From JBEEMU01 sp043778315 (GTDB lineage: Bacteria > Bacteroidota > Bacteroidia > Chitinophagales > Saprospiraceae): a stretch of 44,653 bases of DNA. Where the stretch lies: NCBI GenBank assembly GCA_043778315.1, contig JAYWGJ010000076.1, forward strand, positions 1 through 44,653, in the 5' to 3' direction. The notes under the pieces are model-generated. The model did not search any database. It worked only from the letters and a program-made list of their open reading frames with translations, and was not told where the DNA came from. Of the stretch, positions 1 to 9,600 are shown piece by piece; the stretch's first letter is position 1, and every line of letters starts with the position of its first letter. A program made the position numbers and the translations under genes.

Positions 1-157
1 TTAGTTGTTCACTATTCACTAAAAAAACTGTTCACTGTTAGTTGTTCACTATTCACTAAAAAAACTATTCACTGTTAGTTGTTCACTATTCACTGAAAAA
101 ACTGTTCACTGTTAGTTGTTCACTATTCACTGAAAAAAAACTATTCACTGAAAAAAA
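1..157. repeat. 37-bp tandem repeat, four copies, built of TTCACT heptamers
   Basis: Copies start at 1, 38, 75 and 112. The first three are exactly 37 bp; the fourth is 39 bp through two extra A's. Each holds GTTCACT and ATTCACT heptamers, a poly-A run and another heptamer. The block ends at the stop codon of the next minus-strand gene, so it is that gene's 3' flank. Related heptamers recur at 3301-3346, 9983-10255 and 27911-27950. Confidence 0.9.
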
Positions 158-823
158 CTACTTCTTCCGCTTGTCCTTAAAATCGCCGTTTTTCCATGCT
201 TGAAAAAACTGCGACCACGCCATCGGGTTAAAAATAGGCATTGGCGGCGCTTGTCCGATATAGTAATTGCGTTGTGCTTGTTGGCGGAGGTATAAGTTGC
301 CGTTTTCGCGTCCGTCCATGCGCATCGCGGAGCGGACGGAAGCCATACGGTCTTCGGCGAGATTCGCCGCAGCGTTGTCGGCGAGCGCGTTGCTCACGTC
401 TAAGGCGAGAAACTCCTGTTTGAGGTGTTCGCGTGAAGGCCACGGAAACACGATAAACTCGGGTAGATTAATCACATCGGCGGAGAGCAACTCTACTACC
501 GCGTATTTATTGCCCGTAAGGGTATCGGGAATCATTTTTTCGTGGTCGCGAAAACCTAACGAGCTAAACTGAATCGTCTCCCCGCGTCGAACCACCAAAG
601 AGAAAAATCCTTTGTAATTGGCGTAAGTGCCGCGTGTAGTTCCCTTCACCGCGACCGTCGCAAAAGGCACGGGTGTGAGTCTGCCCTTTTCTTCGGTCAG
701 CACCATTCCCGTAAACTGAATGAGGTCGTTCGTGCCTGAGCCAGGAATTTGCGCCGCTACTTTTTTATTGATTAAAATAAAAAGTAGAAAAAGTACGAGG
801 TATTTGTTTGTAATTACTTTCAT
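158..823 (-). CDS. secreted protein with CarboxypepD_reg-like domain
   Basis: This 221-aa protein opens with a Sec signal peptide (hydrophobic residues about 9-22, ending VAAQ). A beta-sandwich stretch at about residues 33-110 has the pattern VKGTTRGTYANYKGFFS followed by FSSLGFRDHE. That pattern is typical of the carboxypeptidase-regulatory-like domain found in Bacteroidota surface and TonB-linked proteins. The rest (about 120-221) is Ala-, Gln- and Arg-rich with a basic KDKRKK end and no domain I recognise. There is no barrel and no T9SS tail, so a periplasmic or outer-membrane-associated role is inferred. The ATG sits only a few bases from a TAnnTTTG element, so the mRNA may be leaderless. 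No catalytic function is implied by this domain. Confidence 0.75.
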   Translation of the reverse strand: MKVITNKYLVLFLLFILINKKVAAQIPGSGTNDLIQFTGMVLTEEKGRLTPVPFATVAVKGTTRGTYANYKGFFSLVVRRGETIQFSSLGFRDHEKMIPDTLTGNKYAVVELLSADVINLPEFIVFPWPSREHLKQEFLALDVSNALADNAAANLAEDRMASVRSAMRMDGRENGNLYLRQQAQRNYYIGQAPPMPIFNPMAWSQFFQAWKNGDFKDKRKK

Positions 824-827
824 ATAT

Positions 828-835
828 CAAAGGTA
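828..835 (-). promoter_or_regulatory. Bacteroidota -7 element (TACCTTTG) abutting an ATG
   Basis: The minus strand reads TACCTTTG five bases upstream of the ATG at 823. Transcription is expected about 5-8 nt after the G, which would be at the start codon itself. The -33 box is weak. Confidence 0.4.
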
Positions 836-968
836 TAAATTGTTTATTAAGAATGGTAATTGATTATTGTAGAAAAAAAGTGATATTTGTGTAACAACAA
901 AATTACTATTATTAAAACGCAAAAATACGAAATTTTGCTGCTAATGCAGTGTTAATATTATATTAAAA

Positions 969-1973
969 ATGATAAATCTAATTTCCGATACCGTCACGCG
1001 CCCGACCGAAGCGATGCTACAAGCGATGTTTGCAGCCGAAGTAGGCGATGATGTGTTTGGCGACGACCCGACCGTGAACGCGCTACAAACAAAGGTAGCA
1101 CATTTATTACAAAAAGAAGCCGCTTTGTTTTGCCCCTCGGGAACGATGACCAATCAAATTGCGTTGCAGGTGCATACGCAGCCCTTGCAAGAGGTGATTT
1201 GCGACGAATTATCGCATATATATAGAGCCGAAACGGGCGGCGCGGCGCATCAGGCGCGGCTCGCAACCAAGTTACTACAAGGCGAAAACGGCAAAATAAC
1301 TGCCGCGCAAATCGAGGCTGCTATCAATCCGCTGCACGATTGGCTGCCGCAAAGCAGCTTAGTTGTGATAGAAAACACCGCAAATATCGGCGGCGGCTCG
1401 TATTATCGGCTTGCGGAACTGCAAGCGATACGTCGCGTATGCACCGAGCGGCAACTCGCGCTGCATTTGGACGGTGCGCGACTCTTCAACGCGCTCGCCG
1501 AAACAGGTGATAATATTGCGGACGTAGCGGCTCAATTTGACTCCGTTTCCTTGTGTCTATCCAAAGGTTTAGGCGCGCCCGTAGGCTCGTTATTAGTTGG
1601 TAATCAAGCGTTTATCAATCGGGCGCGGCGGTTCCGCAAAGTGATGGGCGGCGGTATGCGACAAGCAGGCTACTTGGCTGCCGCAGGCATTTACGCGCTC
1701 GATAATCATGTGGCGCGCCTTACAGACGACCATGCTCGTGCGCGGCAACTCGCGGCTCGGTTAGCGGAGTTGGATTATATTACGAACATCAGACCGACGA
1801 TGACGAATATCCTTATTTTTGATGTAAAACCACCGCTCACAGCCGCTATTTATTTAGAAAAATTAGCGCAGCACAGCATCAAAGCGGCAGCTTTTGGCGT
1901 ACAAACCGTCCGTTTTGTCACACATTTGGACTTTACAGATGAAATGTTGAGTACGGTTTTGGCTGTTTTGTAA
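969..1973 (+). CDS. ltaE: low-specificity L-threonine aldolase
   Basis: This PLP enzyme cleaves L-threonine or allo-threonine to glycine and acetaldehyde in the cytoplasm. At 334 aa it has the usual family length. The N-terminus (INLISDTVTRPTEAM, then VGDDVFGDDPTVNALQ) is the standard beta-eliminating-lyase opening. Later come FCPSGTMTNQIAL, the HLDGARLFNA segment with the PLP-contacting Asp, and SLCLSKGLGAPVGS, in which Lys199 is the Schiff-base lysine. It stands alone, with a 145-bp AT-rich spacer on the left. The start is the ATG at 969, the first residue of the conserved opening. Confidence in family is high; substrate stereopreference cannot be read from sequence. Confidence 0.95.
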   Translation: MINLISDTVTRPTEAMLQAMFAAEVGDDVFGDDPTVNALQTKVAHLLQKEAALFCPSGTMTNQIALQVHTQPLQEVICDELSHIYRAETGGAAHQARLATKLLQGENGKITAAQIEAAINPLHDWLPQSSLVVIENTANIGGGSYYRLAELQAIRRVCTERQLALHLDGARLFNALAETGDNIADVAAQFDSVSLCLSKGLGAPVGSLLVGNQAFINRARRFRKVMGGGMRQAGYLAAAGIYALDNHVARLTDDHARARQLAARLAELDYITNIRPTMTNILIFDVKPPLTAAIYLEKLAQHSIKAAAFGVQTVRFVTHLDFTDEMLSTVLAVL

Positions 1974-2163
1974 CGTTAAAAAATATAATGATTAGTTATT
2001 TTTTAGTTGAAATACATTTATAAGCATAATTTTACGATTAAATTACAAAAATACCCTAACTTTTCCCCACTTTTGCAGGAAGTATAGTAACGTAATTTCA
2101 TCATTGGCGACAGCCAAACCAACTTTTTTAACTTACCAATCATTTTACAATTTATCTTTTATT

Positions 2164-2907
2164 ATGGTAAAAAAAACAATTGCTTTATTGCTCTTCGTGC
2201 AATTATGTAGCGTTAGCTGCACCGAAAAAGAATTTAATTCTGCGTTAAAACAGGCGACTGATATGGCAGCGCAAAACGGCGGCGGCGGCGAAATGTCGTC
2301 GGGTTTGATTGGTCGCGGCTTGAAGGAAGCCTTAGAAAACGGCGTGGGCAAAGGCGTAGATATTCTTTCGCAGCGCAACGGTTTTTGGGGCGATATGGCG
2401 ACCCGTATCTTGCTTCCGCCAGAGGCGCAAGATGTAGAGCGCAAACTCCGCGCTATCGGTTTGGGGAATTTGGTGGATAAATCGCTATTAGACATCAATC
2501 ATGCAGCCGAAGACGCAGCGACGGCGGCGCGCCCGATTTTCGTAGATGCCATCACGAGTATGTCGTTCACTGATGCCAAAAATATTTTGATGGGGCAGCC
2601 TAATTCGGCAACAGATTACCTCAAACGCGCCACTTCCGACCAGTTGTACGCGAGTTTTAAACCTGTTATCTTCAATTCGCTGAATAAAGTAGGCGCGATG
2701 AATACTTGGACGGACGTGATGAGCAAGTACAATTCTATCCCGTTTGTAAACAAAGTGAACCCTGACCTCGCTGACCATGTCACGCATAAAGCGATGGACG
2801 CGCTGTTTCAGATGGTGGAACGCGAAGAGGGTAATATTCGCAAAAACCCAATAGCGCGCACCACCGAGCTACTCAAAAAAGTATTTATGGGACAAGAAAG
2901 ACGGTAG
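2164..2907 (+). CDS. DUF4197 family lipoprotein
   Basis: Starting at the ATG at 2164, the protein is 247 aa with a lipoprotein signal (KKTIALLLFVQLCSVSC; lipobox SVSC, Cys17). An in-frame TTG at 2104 would bury that signal and lies close to a weak promoter-like CACTTTTG at 2068-2075, so 2164 is preferred. The body is helical and matches DUF4197: GLIGRGLKEALENGVGKGVD, LPPEAQDVERKLRAIGLG, AEDAATAARPIF, TSMSFTDAKNIL and the terminal LF.MVEREE..IR.NP segment. DUF4197 proteins are periplasmic or outer-membrane lipoproteins of unknown function. The gene ends 22 bp before the VF530-family gene, so the two may be co-transcribed. Confidence 0.88.
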   Translation: MVKKTIALLLFVQLCSVSCTEKEFNSALKQATDMAAQNGGGGEMSSGLIGRGLKEALENGVGKGVDILSQRNGFWGDMATRILLPPEAQDVERKLRAIGLGNLVDKSLLDINHAAEDAATAARPIFVDAITSMSFTDAKNILMGQPNSATDYLKRATSDQLYASFKPVIFNSLNKVGAMNTWTDVMSKYNSIPFVNKVNPDLADHVTHKAMDALFQMVEREEGNIRKNPIARTTELLKKVFMGQERR

Positions 2908-2929
2908 TTAGCTAAAAAAATAAAAAAAT

Positions 2930-3157
2930 ATGGAAAAGCAAAGCTCTAACGACCCGCTACACGGCAAAACACTCGAGATGATACTCAACGAACTGCACGA
3001 GCATTTCGGTTGGGCGCAACTCGGGCTAATCATTCCTATTAACTGCTTCACGGCAGACCCGAGTGTGAAGTCGAGCTTAGTGTTTTTGCGAAAAACGCCG
3101 TGGGCGCGCACCAAAGTAGAAGCCCTTTACCGCGAAATGCGCAGCGAAATAGATTAA
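2930..3157 (+). CDS. VF530 (DUF2132) family DNA-binding protein
   Basis: This 75-aa protein matches the short VF530 family almost end to end: DPLHGKTLEMILNELHEHFG, then INCFTADPSVKSSLVFLRKT and PWARTKVEALY. The family is named after a Vibrio fischeri protein of known structure and is annotated as DNA-binding. No partner or regulon is known to me. It follows the DUF4197 gene by 22 bp and is followed at once by a strong hairpin terminator at 3179-3226. The start is the ATG at 2930, preceded by an A-rich leader. Family assignment is confident; the cellular role is not. Confidence 0.88.
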   Translation: MEKQSSNDPLHGKTLEMILNELHEHFGWAQLGLIIPINCFTADPSVKSSLVFLRKTPWARTKVEALYREMRSEID

Positions 3158-3178
3158 AAAATCAAATTTAATTTTTAT

Positions 3179-3226
3179 AAAAAAGCGATGCTTTTTCTTA
3201 GAAATAAGAAAAAGCATCGCTTTTTT
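3179..3226. terminator. long perfect hairpin with GAAA loop
   Basis: A 21-22 bp perfect stem (left arm 3179-3200, right arm 3205-3226) closes on a GAAA tetraloop and ends in a T run. It lies 21 bp after the VF530 stop. The flanking A and T runs would let it work in both directions. Confidence 0.88.
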
Positions 3227-3240
3227 GTGGCGGCTTGTGT

Positions 3241-3290
3241 ACGCAAGACAAAGTATGTCTTATACGCAAGACAAGGCATGCCTTGTCTCT
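3241..3290. repeat. tandem palindromic repeat, period about 23 bp
   Basis: Two adjacent units begin ACGCAAGACAA. The second contains the perfect 20-bp palindrome AGACAAGGCATGCCTTGTCT (3269-3288); the first is an imperfect version (3246-3260). It is REP-like and noncoding. Confidence 0.8.
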
Positions 3291-3300
3291 ACCGTCGGCA

Positions 3301-3346
3301 CTGTTCATTGTTCACTAAAAAACTGTTCACTATATAGTTGTTCACT
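3301..3346. repeat. heptanucleotide repeat (GTTCACT type)
   Basis: Degenerate copies of GTTCATT/GTTCACT occur with short A runs, related to 1-157. The remainder of the 3347-3530 spacer is plain AT-rich DNA in which I see nothing else. Confidence 0.6.
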
Positions 3347-3531
3347 AATATATACTTATTTTACACTTATAATGCTGTCACAAAAAATAAATTATTAAAT
3401 AATAATAGATTTTTTTATTTTATATTAATAATATTTATAATATTTATAATACTGATTAACAATGTATAAATACTATTCAATATCATTTTGTTTAGTATTG
3501 TAAACAAAAAAAGGTATTTAATTATATTTTA

Positions 3532-3548
3532 TTGGTACGAATATTGTA
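3532..3548 (+). promoter_or_regulatory. possible sigma-54-type -24/-12 promoter
   Basis: TTGGTACGAATATTGTA resembles the sigma-54 consensus TGGCACG-N4-TTGCA, with GT in place of GC at -12. A near-identical element lies at 26718-26734. A start near 3560 would precede the giant surface-protein gene. Confidence 0.35.
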
Positions 3549-3692
3549 CATAGATTAAACAATTACTATATAAATTGTCTAATCATACGTTTGTTTATTT
3601 AGATGCAATTCCGAATCAGTACATTGCACCTTGACAAATTGTTAATATTACTTGTTATCTATCTCTATCTATCTTATCATAATATTTTAATT

Positions 3693-6600
3693 ATGCTACA
3701 AAAATTATACCTCGTTGGTTTTTTATTTGCAATCGCAGCGACTACCGCGCAAGCGCAAGTGAACATCACGGCTACGCCGCCGCCTTCTACTGCGGCACTC
3801 AATGTTTGCGGTGCGCCCGCCTTGTTTAGCGTAAAAATTACGGGTGTTGGTCCGCAAGCGGCAAATAACGGTCGCTTGTCGGTGCAGTTGCCTGTAGGTG
3901 TGCGCTACGTTCCGAATACTATCGCCTACACTTCGGGTGCTACAGGTAGTATCACAGAAACGGCTGTTAATACTTCATTGACTACTTTCGATATTGCTAA
4001 TGTAGCGGTTGGCGGCAGCATCGAGCTGACGTATCAGGCTACGGCAGACTGTCGGCGCATCAATCAATCCGTGAACTCGACCGATTACACCTTAGCATCG
4101 TCGGCGGGAACGCAGCTATTCCCAGGTGGAACGGCGGTTAATCCGAGCTACAACGTGAGGTATGCCGCTATGAATATTGTTGGCATCACTAATAACTCTT
4201 ACAACGGCACGGCTGGAACGACGTTTACGCGCACTATAAAAGTGCTGAACGGTGGTTTCGGGTCTGTACCCGAAATAAAATTGGACGAGACCAATTCTGG
4301 CGGTATGACTATCGAGAGCATCTCGGTGGCTGGCGCGGCTTCTATCACGTCGTCTGCTACTTTGCCGTCGGGCAGCACTACTTATACGGTGGCTGGTTTT
4401 GCTGGCAACGGACAATTTGATAATAACGAAACAATTACCATTACCGAAACCCTCAAACTTCCTGCTACCGCGTGTGGCGGAACGGCTGGCTCGGCATTGA
4501 CAAACTACAAAGCCTATTATGGCTGTTACAACGAAACGATTTGCCCGACTACTAACAGCACCGACATTAGTTCCTCGACGACCGCTACGGTGTCGTGGTC
4601 TGGCGCATTGCCGGGTACAGGCGCAGGCTTGAGTTTGAGTGCGCCGATAGCGGCAGCAAATGCTTGTTTTTCTACCAACGTTTCTTATACCTTAACGGTA
4701 ACAAATAATGGTACGGACGCGGCGGAGAGCGTAAAAGTTTATTTTGACGCTCGCGATGCGAACGCGCAATACCTCACTAATTTTACAGTGAACGGTGCGC
4801 CCGCTACTGCTACTGTTACTACCGCGCCCTCTTCGGGTGTGAGCGGCTGCTTTACTACATTGCCGAGCGGCGCGTTGGCAAAAGGTTATTTAGTACTTTC
4901 TGATATTCCTTCGGGAACGAGCATTACTATTAGTTTTGAAGGTGCGCGTTGCTGCAATAGCAACTTCTGCCGCGCCTCGGGTACAATATACGCGGGTTTT
5001 GTGGCTTCGGCTACTTACCGCGATGGCTGTACGGTGAGCAAAAGTGCTGGCGGTGGCGTGTACGGTGTACCTGCCGACAGCTACAAATCACAAATAATCG
5101 AAGGATTTATAGTACGAGATATATTGACGGTATTTAAAAAAGGCTCGACGGGTTCGTACTGCGCCGATATAGATTTAATATTGCCAGAGGGCGACAATAC
5201 TGGCTTTTTAGATTTTAAACTAGCAATGCCCGCAGGCACAAGTTTGACTACGGGCGGCGCGGCAACTATGTCGGGTATCACGGGCAACAACTGGCCCGTA
5301 GCGGCTGGCTACCCTGTAAAAGTAAACGATACTATTATAGCACGGTTCAACTTAGCGGATATGCCTGCTGGGTTTAGTATTGCAGCGCGTCACCGCCGCA
5401 ATATATGTATTCCGATATTTGCGCCTAATGACGCTTCGCCTTGCGACGGTACATTCAATGTCACGCCAACTATGTCGGCGCGTTACACTCCATCGACAAG
5501 CTGTGCGGGCTGTGCGTTAAGTTTGTATTGCGGTGGCAACCGCATTCCGTTCGAAACAGAAATAGAATGCGGCGGTCCGCCCGCAGTGGTGGGCGCAGAA
5601 ATGCTCGACTTGAAATTGGAGCGCACTTCGTTTGGCGCAGCCGACAATAATAATGATAATATTCCCGATGTTAGCGGCAGCCTAAATACCAATATTTTGC
5701 GTAAGCAAGACGTTATTTTAGGAGATACTATTGCGCTCGAGTCGGGTGCGGTTGTAAAAGATGCAATAGGCGGCACTACGTTTAGTAACGGCTACTTTGG
5801 CGTTAAGTTTCGCAACTCGGCAGGCAACCTAAACCCTGTGCCTATTGCGGCAAGCGCAAAAATTTATGACTTTTCGGCGGGCGTTTGGCTTACTATTACT
5901 GGTTTGACACCGATAGTAAATACGCAAACTGGTGCTAATGACTTGATAGTCTATGATTTATCGGCGGCATTGCCTGCGGGTTTTGTGTTTGCGGTAAGCG
6001 ACACCATCAGATTTTATGCTACCTACCACGCTACCGCGCAAGGCATAGGCGCGTCATTGATAAAAGTAAATACTTTTGCGGATATGGGCAACGCGCCACG
6101 CACCGCTTTTACAGGCGTAAGCATCGGCTACCGTCCTGCCTATATATACATGCACGCTTACGATGTAACGACTTTGGCTACCGTAAACAAAAGTGCTGAC
6201 CCTTGTGGTACAACAGGTTATATTTTGGCGCAAGCTACGGCGAAATTAGCGGTGGACTACGGCGGCGAACTTTTTGACAACGAAGTGCGTAAAATAGGCT
6301 ACGAAACAACATGGGCAGTAAATCTGCCAACGGGCGTAACTTACGACCGTGCAGAAGTTTTGTTTGCGGGCGATTACGGTCGTCAAGCTACAACATTCGC
6401 GCCTATCGTTGCAACAAGCACCATCAATAATATAGCTACTTTTAACCTTCAACCTTTTTATAGCGAGTTTGGCGGAACAGTACCAAACTGGGAAGACCGT
6501 AGCAGCGTTCAGCTTAAAATATATTACAATACAGGAAATCCTGCTTGCGCCGCACTTACTACGGTGCAACAGTTTACAAGCAATAGAATATTTAATAATC

Positions 6601-9600
6601 CTATTGCAAGTGTAGTGGCGGGCGAGCAAAAAACTACTAATTTTTCGTTCAAAAATAGCCTCGAGGGTGGTCCGGGTTTCTTTTTGACTACCAACAGCGA
6701 CCTTACCGCTACGGGCGACACGGTGATATGGAAATTAAAAGTAGCGAACGCAGGTAGTGGCTTACTGCCTAATACTTGGTTGGCTAAAAAATCGGGCATT
6801 AGCGGTGTGACTATTACAAGTATTCAGCCGTTAGATTGTGCAACAGGCGCGCCAACGGGTGCGGCTATTCCGTTAGATGCCAAAGGCTATTATAAATTGG
6901 GCAACATCGGCGGTGGCGGTAAATGCTTTGCGATTAAAGCAACCTACCAAAGTTGTGTAAAAGATAGTATCAATCTTTGGGCAGGTTTTGCGTGTACGGG
7001 ATACCCTACCGACATCAGCAACCCTGCGCTCCTTTGCGGAACAGCAGAACAAAAACTCTACGTCAGACCCGTACAAACGCAATTACAACAAATCATTACG
7101 GCGCAGCCGACTACTGACGTTAATCTTTGTGCTACCTTTAACTATAATATTGCGGTAAGCAGTGTACAAAAAGGTTCGGTAAACAGTATTATTAATAGAT
7201 TTGCAGTCTTACCAGGTCAAGGCGTGACGGTAGTTGCGGGAAGCTCGCAGGTAGAGTATCCTAACGGCAGCGGAACGTGGATAACAGTAGCCGACCCTTC
7301 TTTCGCTGCTAATGTATATACTTGGGTACCTACTAACGATGCCGCGCTTGCGGCTACTTTGGGCGCAAAGGGACTGCTCGGTGTGGACTCGGCTCTGGTA
7401 GGTAAAAACCGATACAATTTACGGTTCACGGCGGTTACTACACCGTGCAACTTTAAGTCGGGTATTGTATTTTTGTTTCAAACAAATGGCAAAAAAGGCT
7501 GCAACGAAACTATATTTTCTACCGACCAAATTACTACGCCAGTAAATGTAGCAGGCGCGCCTACCAACACAAACAGCTACACAGTAATATTGCAAACTAC
7601 GCCAATGCAACCCTGCAACGGCACAACAGGCACGGTAAAATTTAAGGCTATCAATCAAGGTGGCTTAGGACTTTCAGGCAGCAACGAGTTTATAGAGCTT
7701 GTTTTTTATGATAATATTACTTTGCCAGGTGGATTAACAGCGACGCACAACCCGCCTACTGCACCCGTCGATATAGAAACAGTGTCAGGCGGTACGGTAG
7801 CGCGCTACCAAATGCCAGCAGGTGTAGCCGTTGGAGACTCAGTTGTGTTTACGGTAGATGTAGCGACAGTAACACCGCCAGCTTGTGGTTTTACAGGCAT
7901 TCGCATTGACGCAAGTACCAATACTTTGTTTTCGGCAACGTGCAGTACTACCAGTCAGAGCTGCAACTTAGCTAAAACAACAGGCAACGATGGCGCATAT
8001 ATTCCGCTTTTGCGTCCCAAATTAATTATACAAAGTTTGACCGCTACGGCAGAGATAAACCCGCCGCTTGGCGAAACGGTACACGCTACCGTAACGTTCA
8101 AAAACAATGGCGTATTGCCAATATTGGCTTCGTCACCGTTCAACGTGAAGTTTTACCATGACGCTGACCTTAGCGGAACTGTTACCGCAGGTGACCAATT
8201 ATTAGCAACTTCGCCAGTATCGGCAACCATATTGGTAGGTGCTACTTTGGTTAAAAATATAAATATAGACGTTCCGCCAGGTCAGGCTTGTCCGTTATTG
8301 GCAATTATAGAAGAGTCGGCTTGCTATTGCAATCAAACGGCGGTAACTACTACCAACGTGCCTTTCGCACCAGCAAGCTACGAACTCTCTACTTGTAGCA
8401 CTATCGCCATACAAATAGGCGAAAAACCATTACCTGGCTACACTTATACTTGGACGGCAGTCACTACGGGCGCACTTTCTTGGCTTAATGCCGCTAATAT
8501 TTCTAATCCTACATTTAGCAAACCAGGTGCTTTCGGTGAAGATGTGATATTTAAAGTGTTTATTAACCGTGGCACAGGCTGCATCGCAGAGCAGGAAGTG
8601 ATTATTCACTTAGTTAGTTTGGCGGACTGTCCTCGCTACGAAGGTAGTATCGGTAACTATGTATGGTACGATGACAATGCTAATGGCAGCAACGACGAAG
8701 CACCCGCACGCGGTATTAACGGCATTAGAGTAGAGCTTTTTGATGCAGGCGCAGACCTTACGCCAGGTACGAGCGACGATACTTTTGTTGGTTTCAAAAA
8801 CACAGCTAATGACGTAAGCGGTAATCCAGGGTATTATTTGTTTACGCCTTTACCAAACGGCGTGTATTATGTGCAATTCCCAACCGCGTTTGTGGGTACA
8901 AGCGGACTGACTACGCAAAACACCGCGTCAGGCATAAACAATAACTCTGACCCAAGTCCTACCACAGGCAAAACAAATATCATACAAATAGATATAGCAG
9001 CAGGCGGCTTACTTAAAGATAATTTAACGATAGATGCAGGGTTCGTGCCTATTTCTGCCATTGGTGACCGCGTATGGTTTGATGAAAATAAAGACGGTGT
9101 ACAAAATGCTAACGAAGTGACACCTATCGCTAACGTGATTGTTAAACTTTACGACTCGGTGACAAATGCGCTTATCTCTACTGATACAACCGACGCTAAC
9201 GGAAACTATTTGTTTACTAAGATACCTGCAGGAAACTATTATATTGTATTTGAAAAGCCAATAAGTTATACAGGTTCGCCGCAGATACCAAATACTACCG
9301 ACGGCTCTGACGCGGACGCACTCACAGGAAGAACACAAAACTTTACGTTAGGTTTAAACCAAGTTAGACTCGATATAGACGCAGGCTTTTTTCCAACGCC
9401 TTTACCCGTAACTATGTTGTATTTTGAGACTAAACTCAATAATTGCGAAGTGGAATTACGATGGGCAACTGCCAGCGAGCTTAATAATAAACGATTTGTA
9501 ATCATGCGCAGCACAGACGGCAAGAATTACTCAATAATAGGTGAGGTAAACGGCAACGGTACAACGGCGGTCACGCATTATTATCGTTTTAGCGATAAAG

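Noticed and set aside
1..157. CRISPR-like repeats
   Set aside because: The 37-bp units are contiguous with no spacers.
3603..3692. Earlier ATG for the giant surface protein
   Set aside because: It adds 30 residues with a second hydrophobic stretch ahead of a complete signal peptide.
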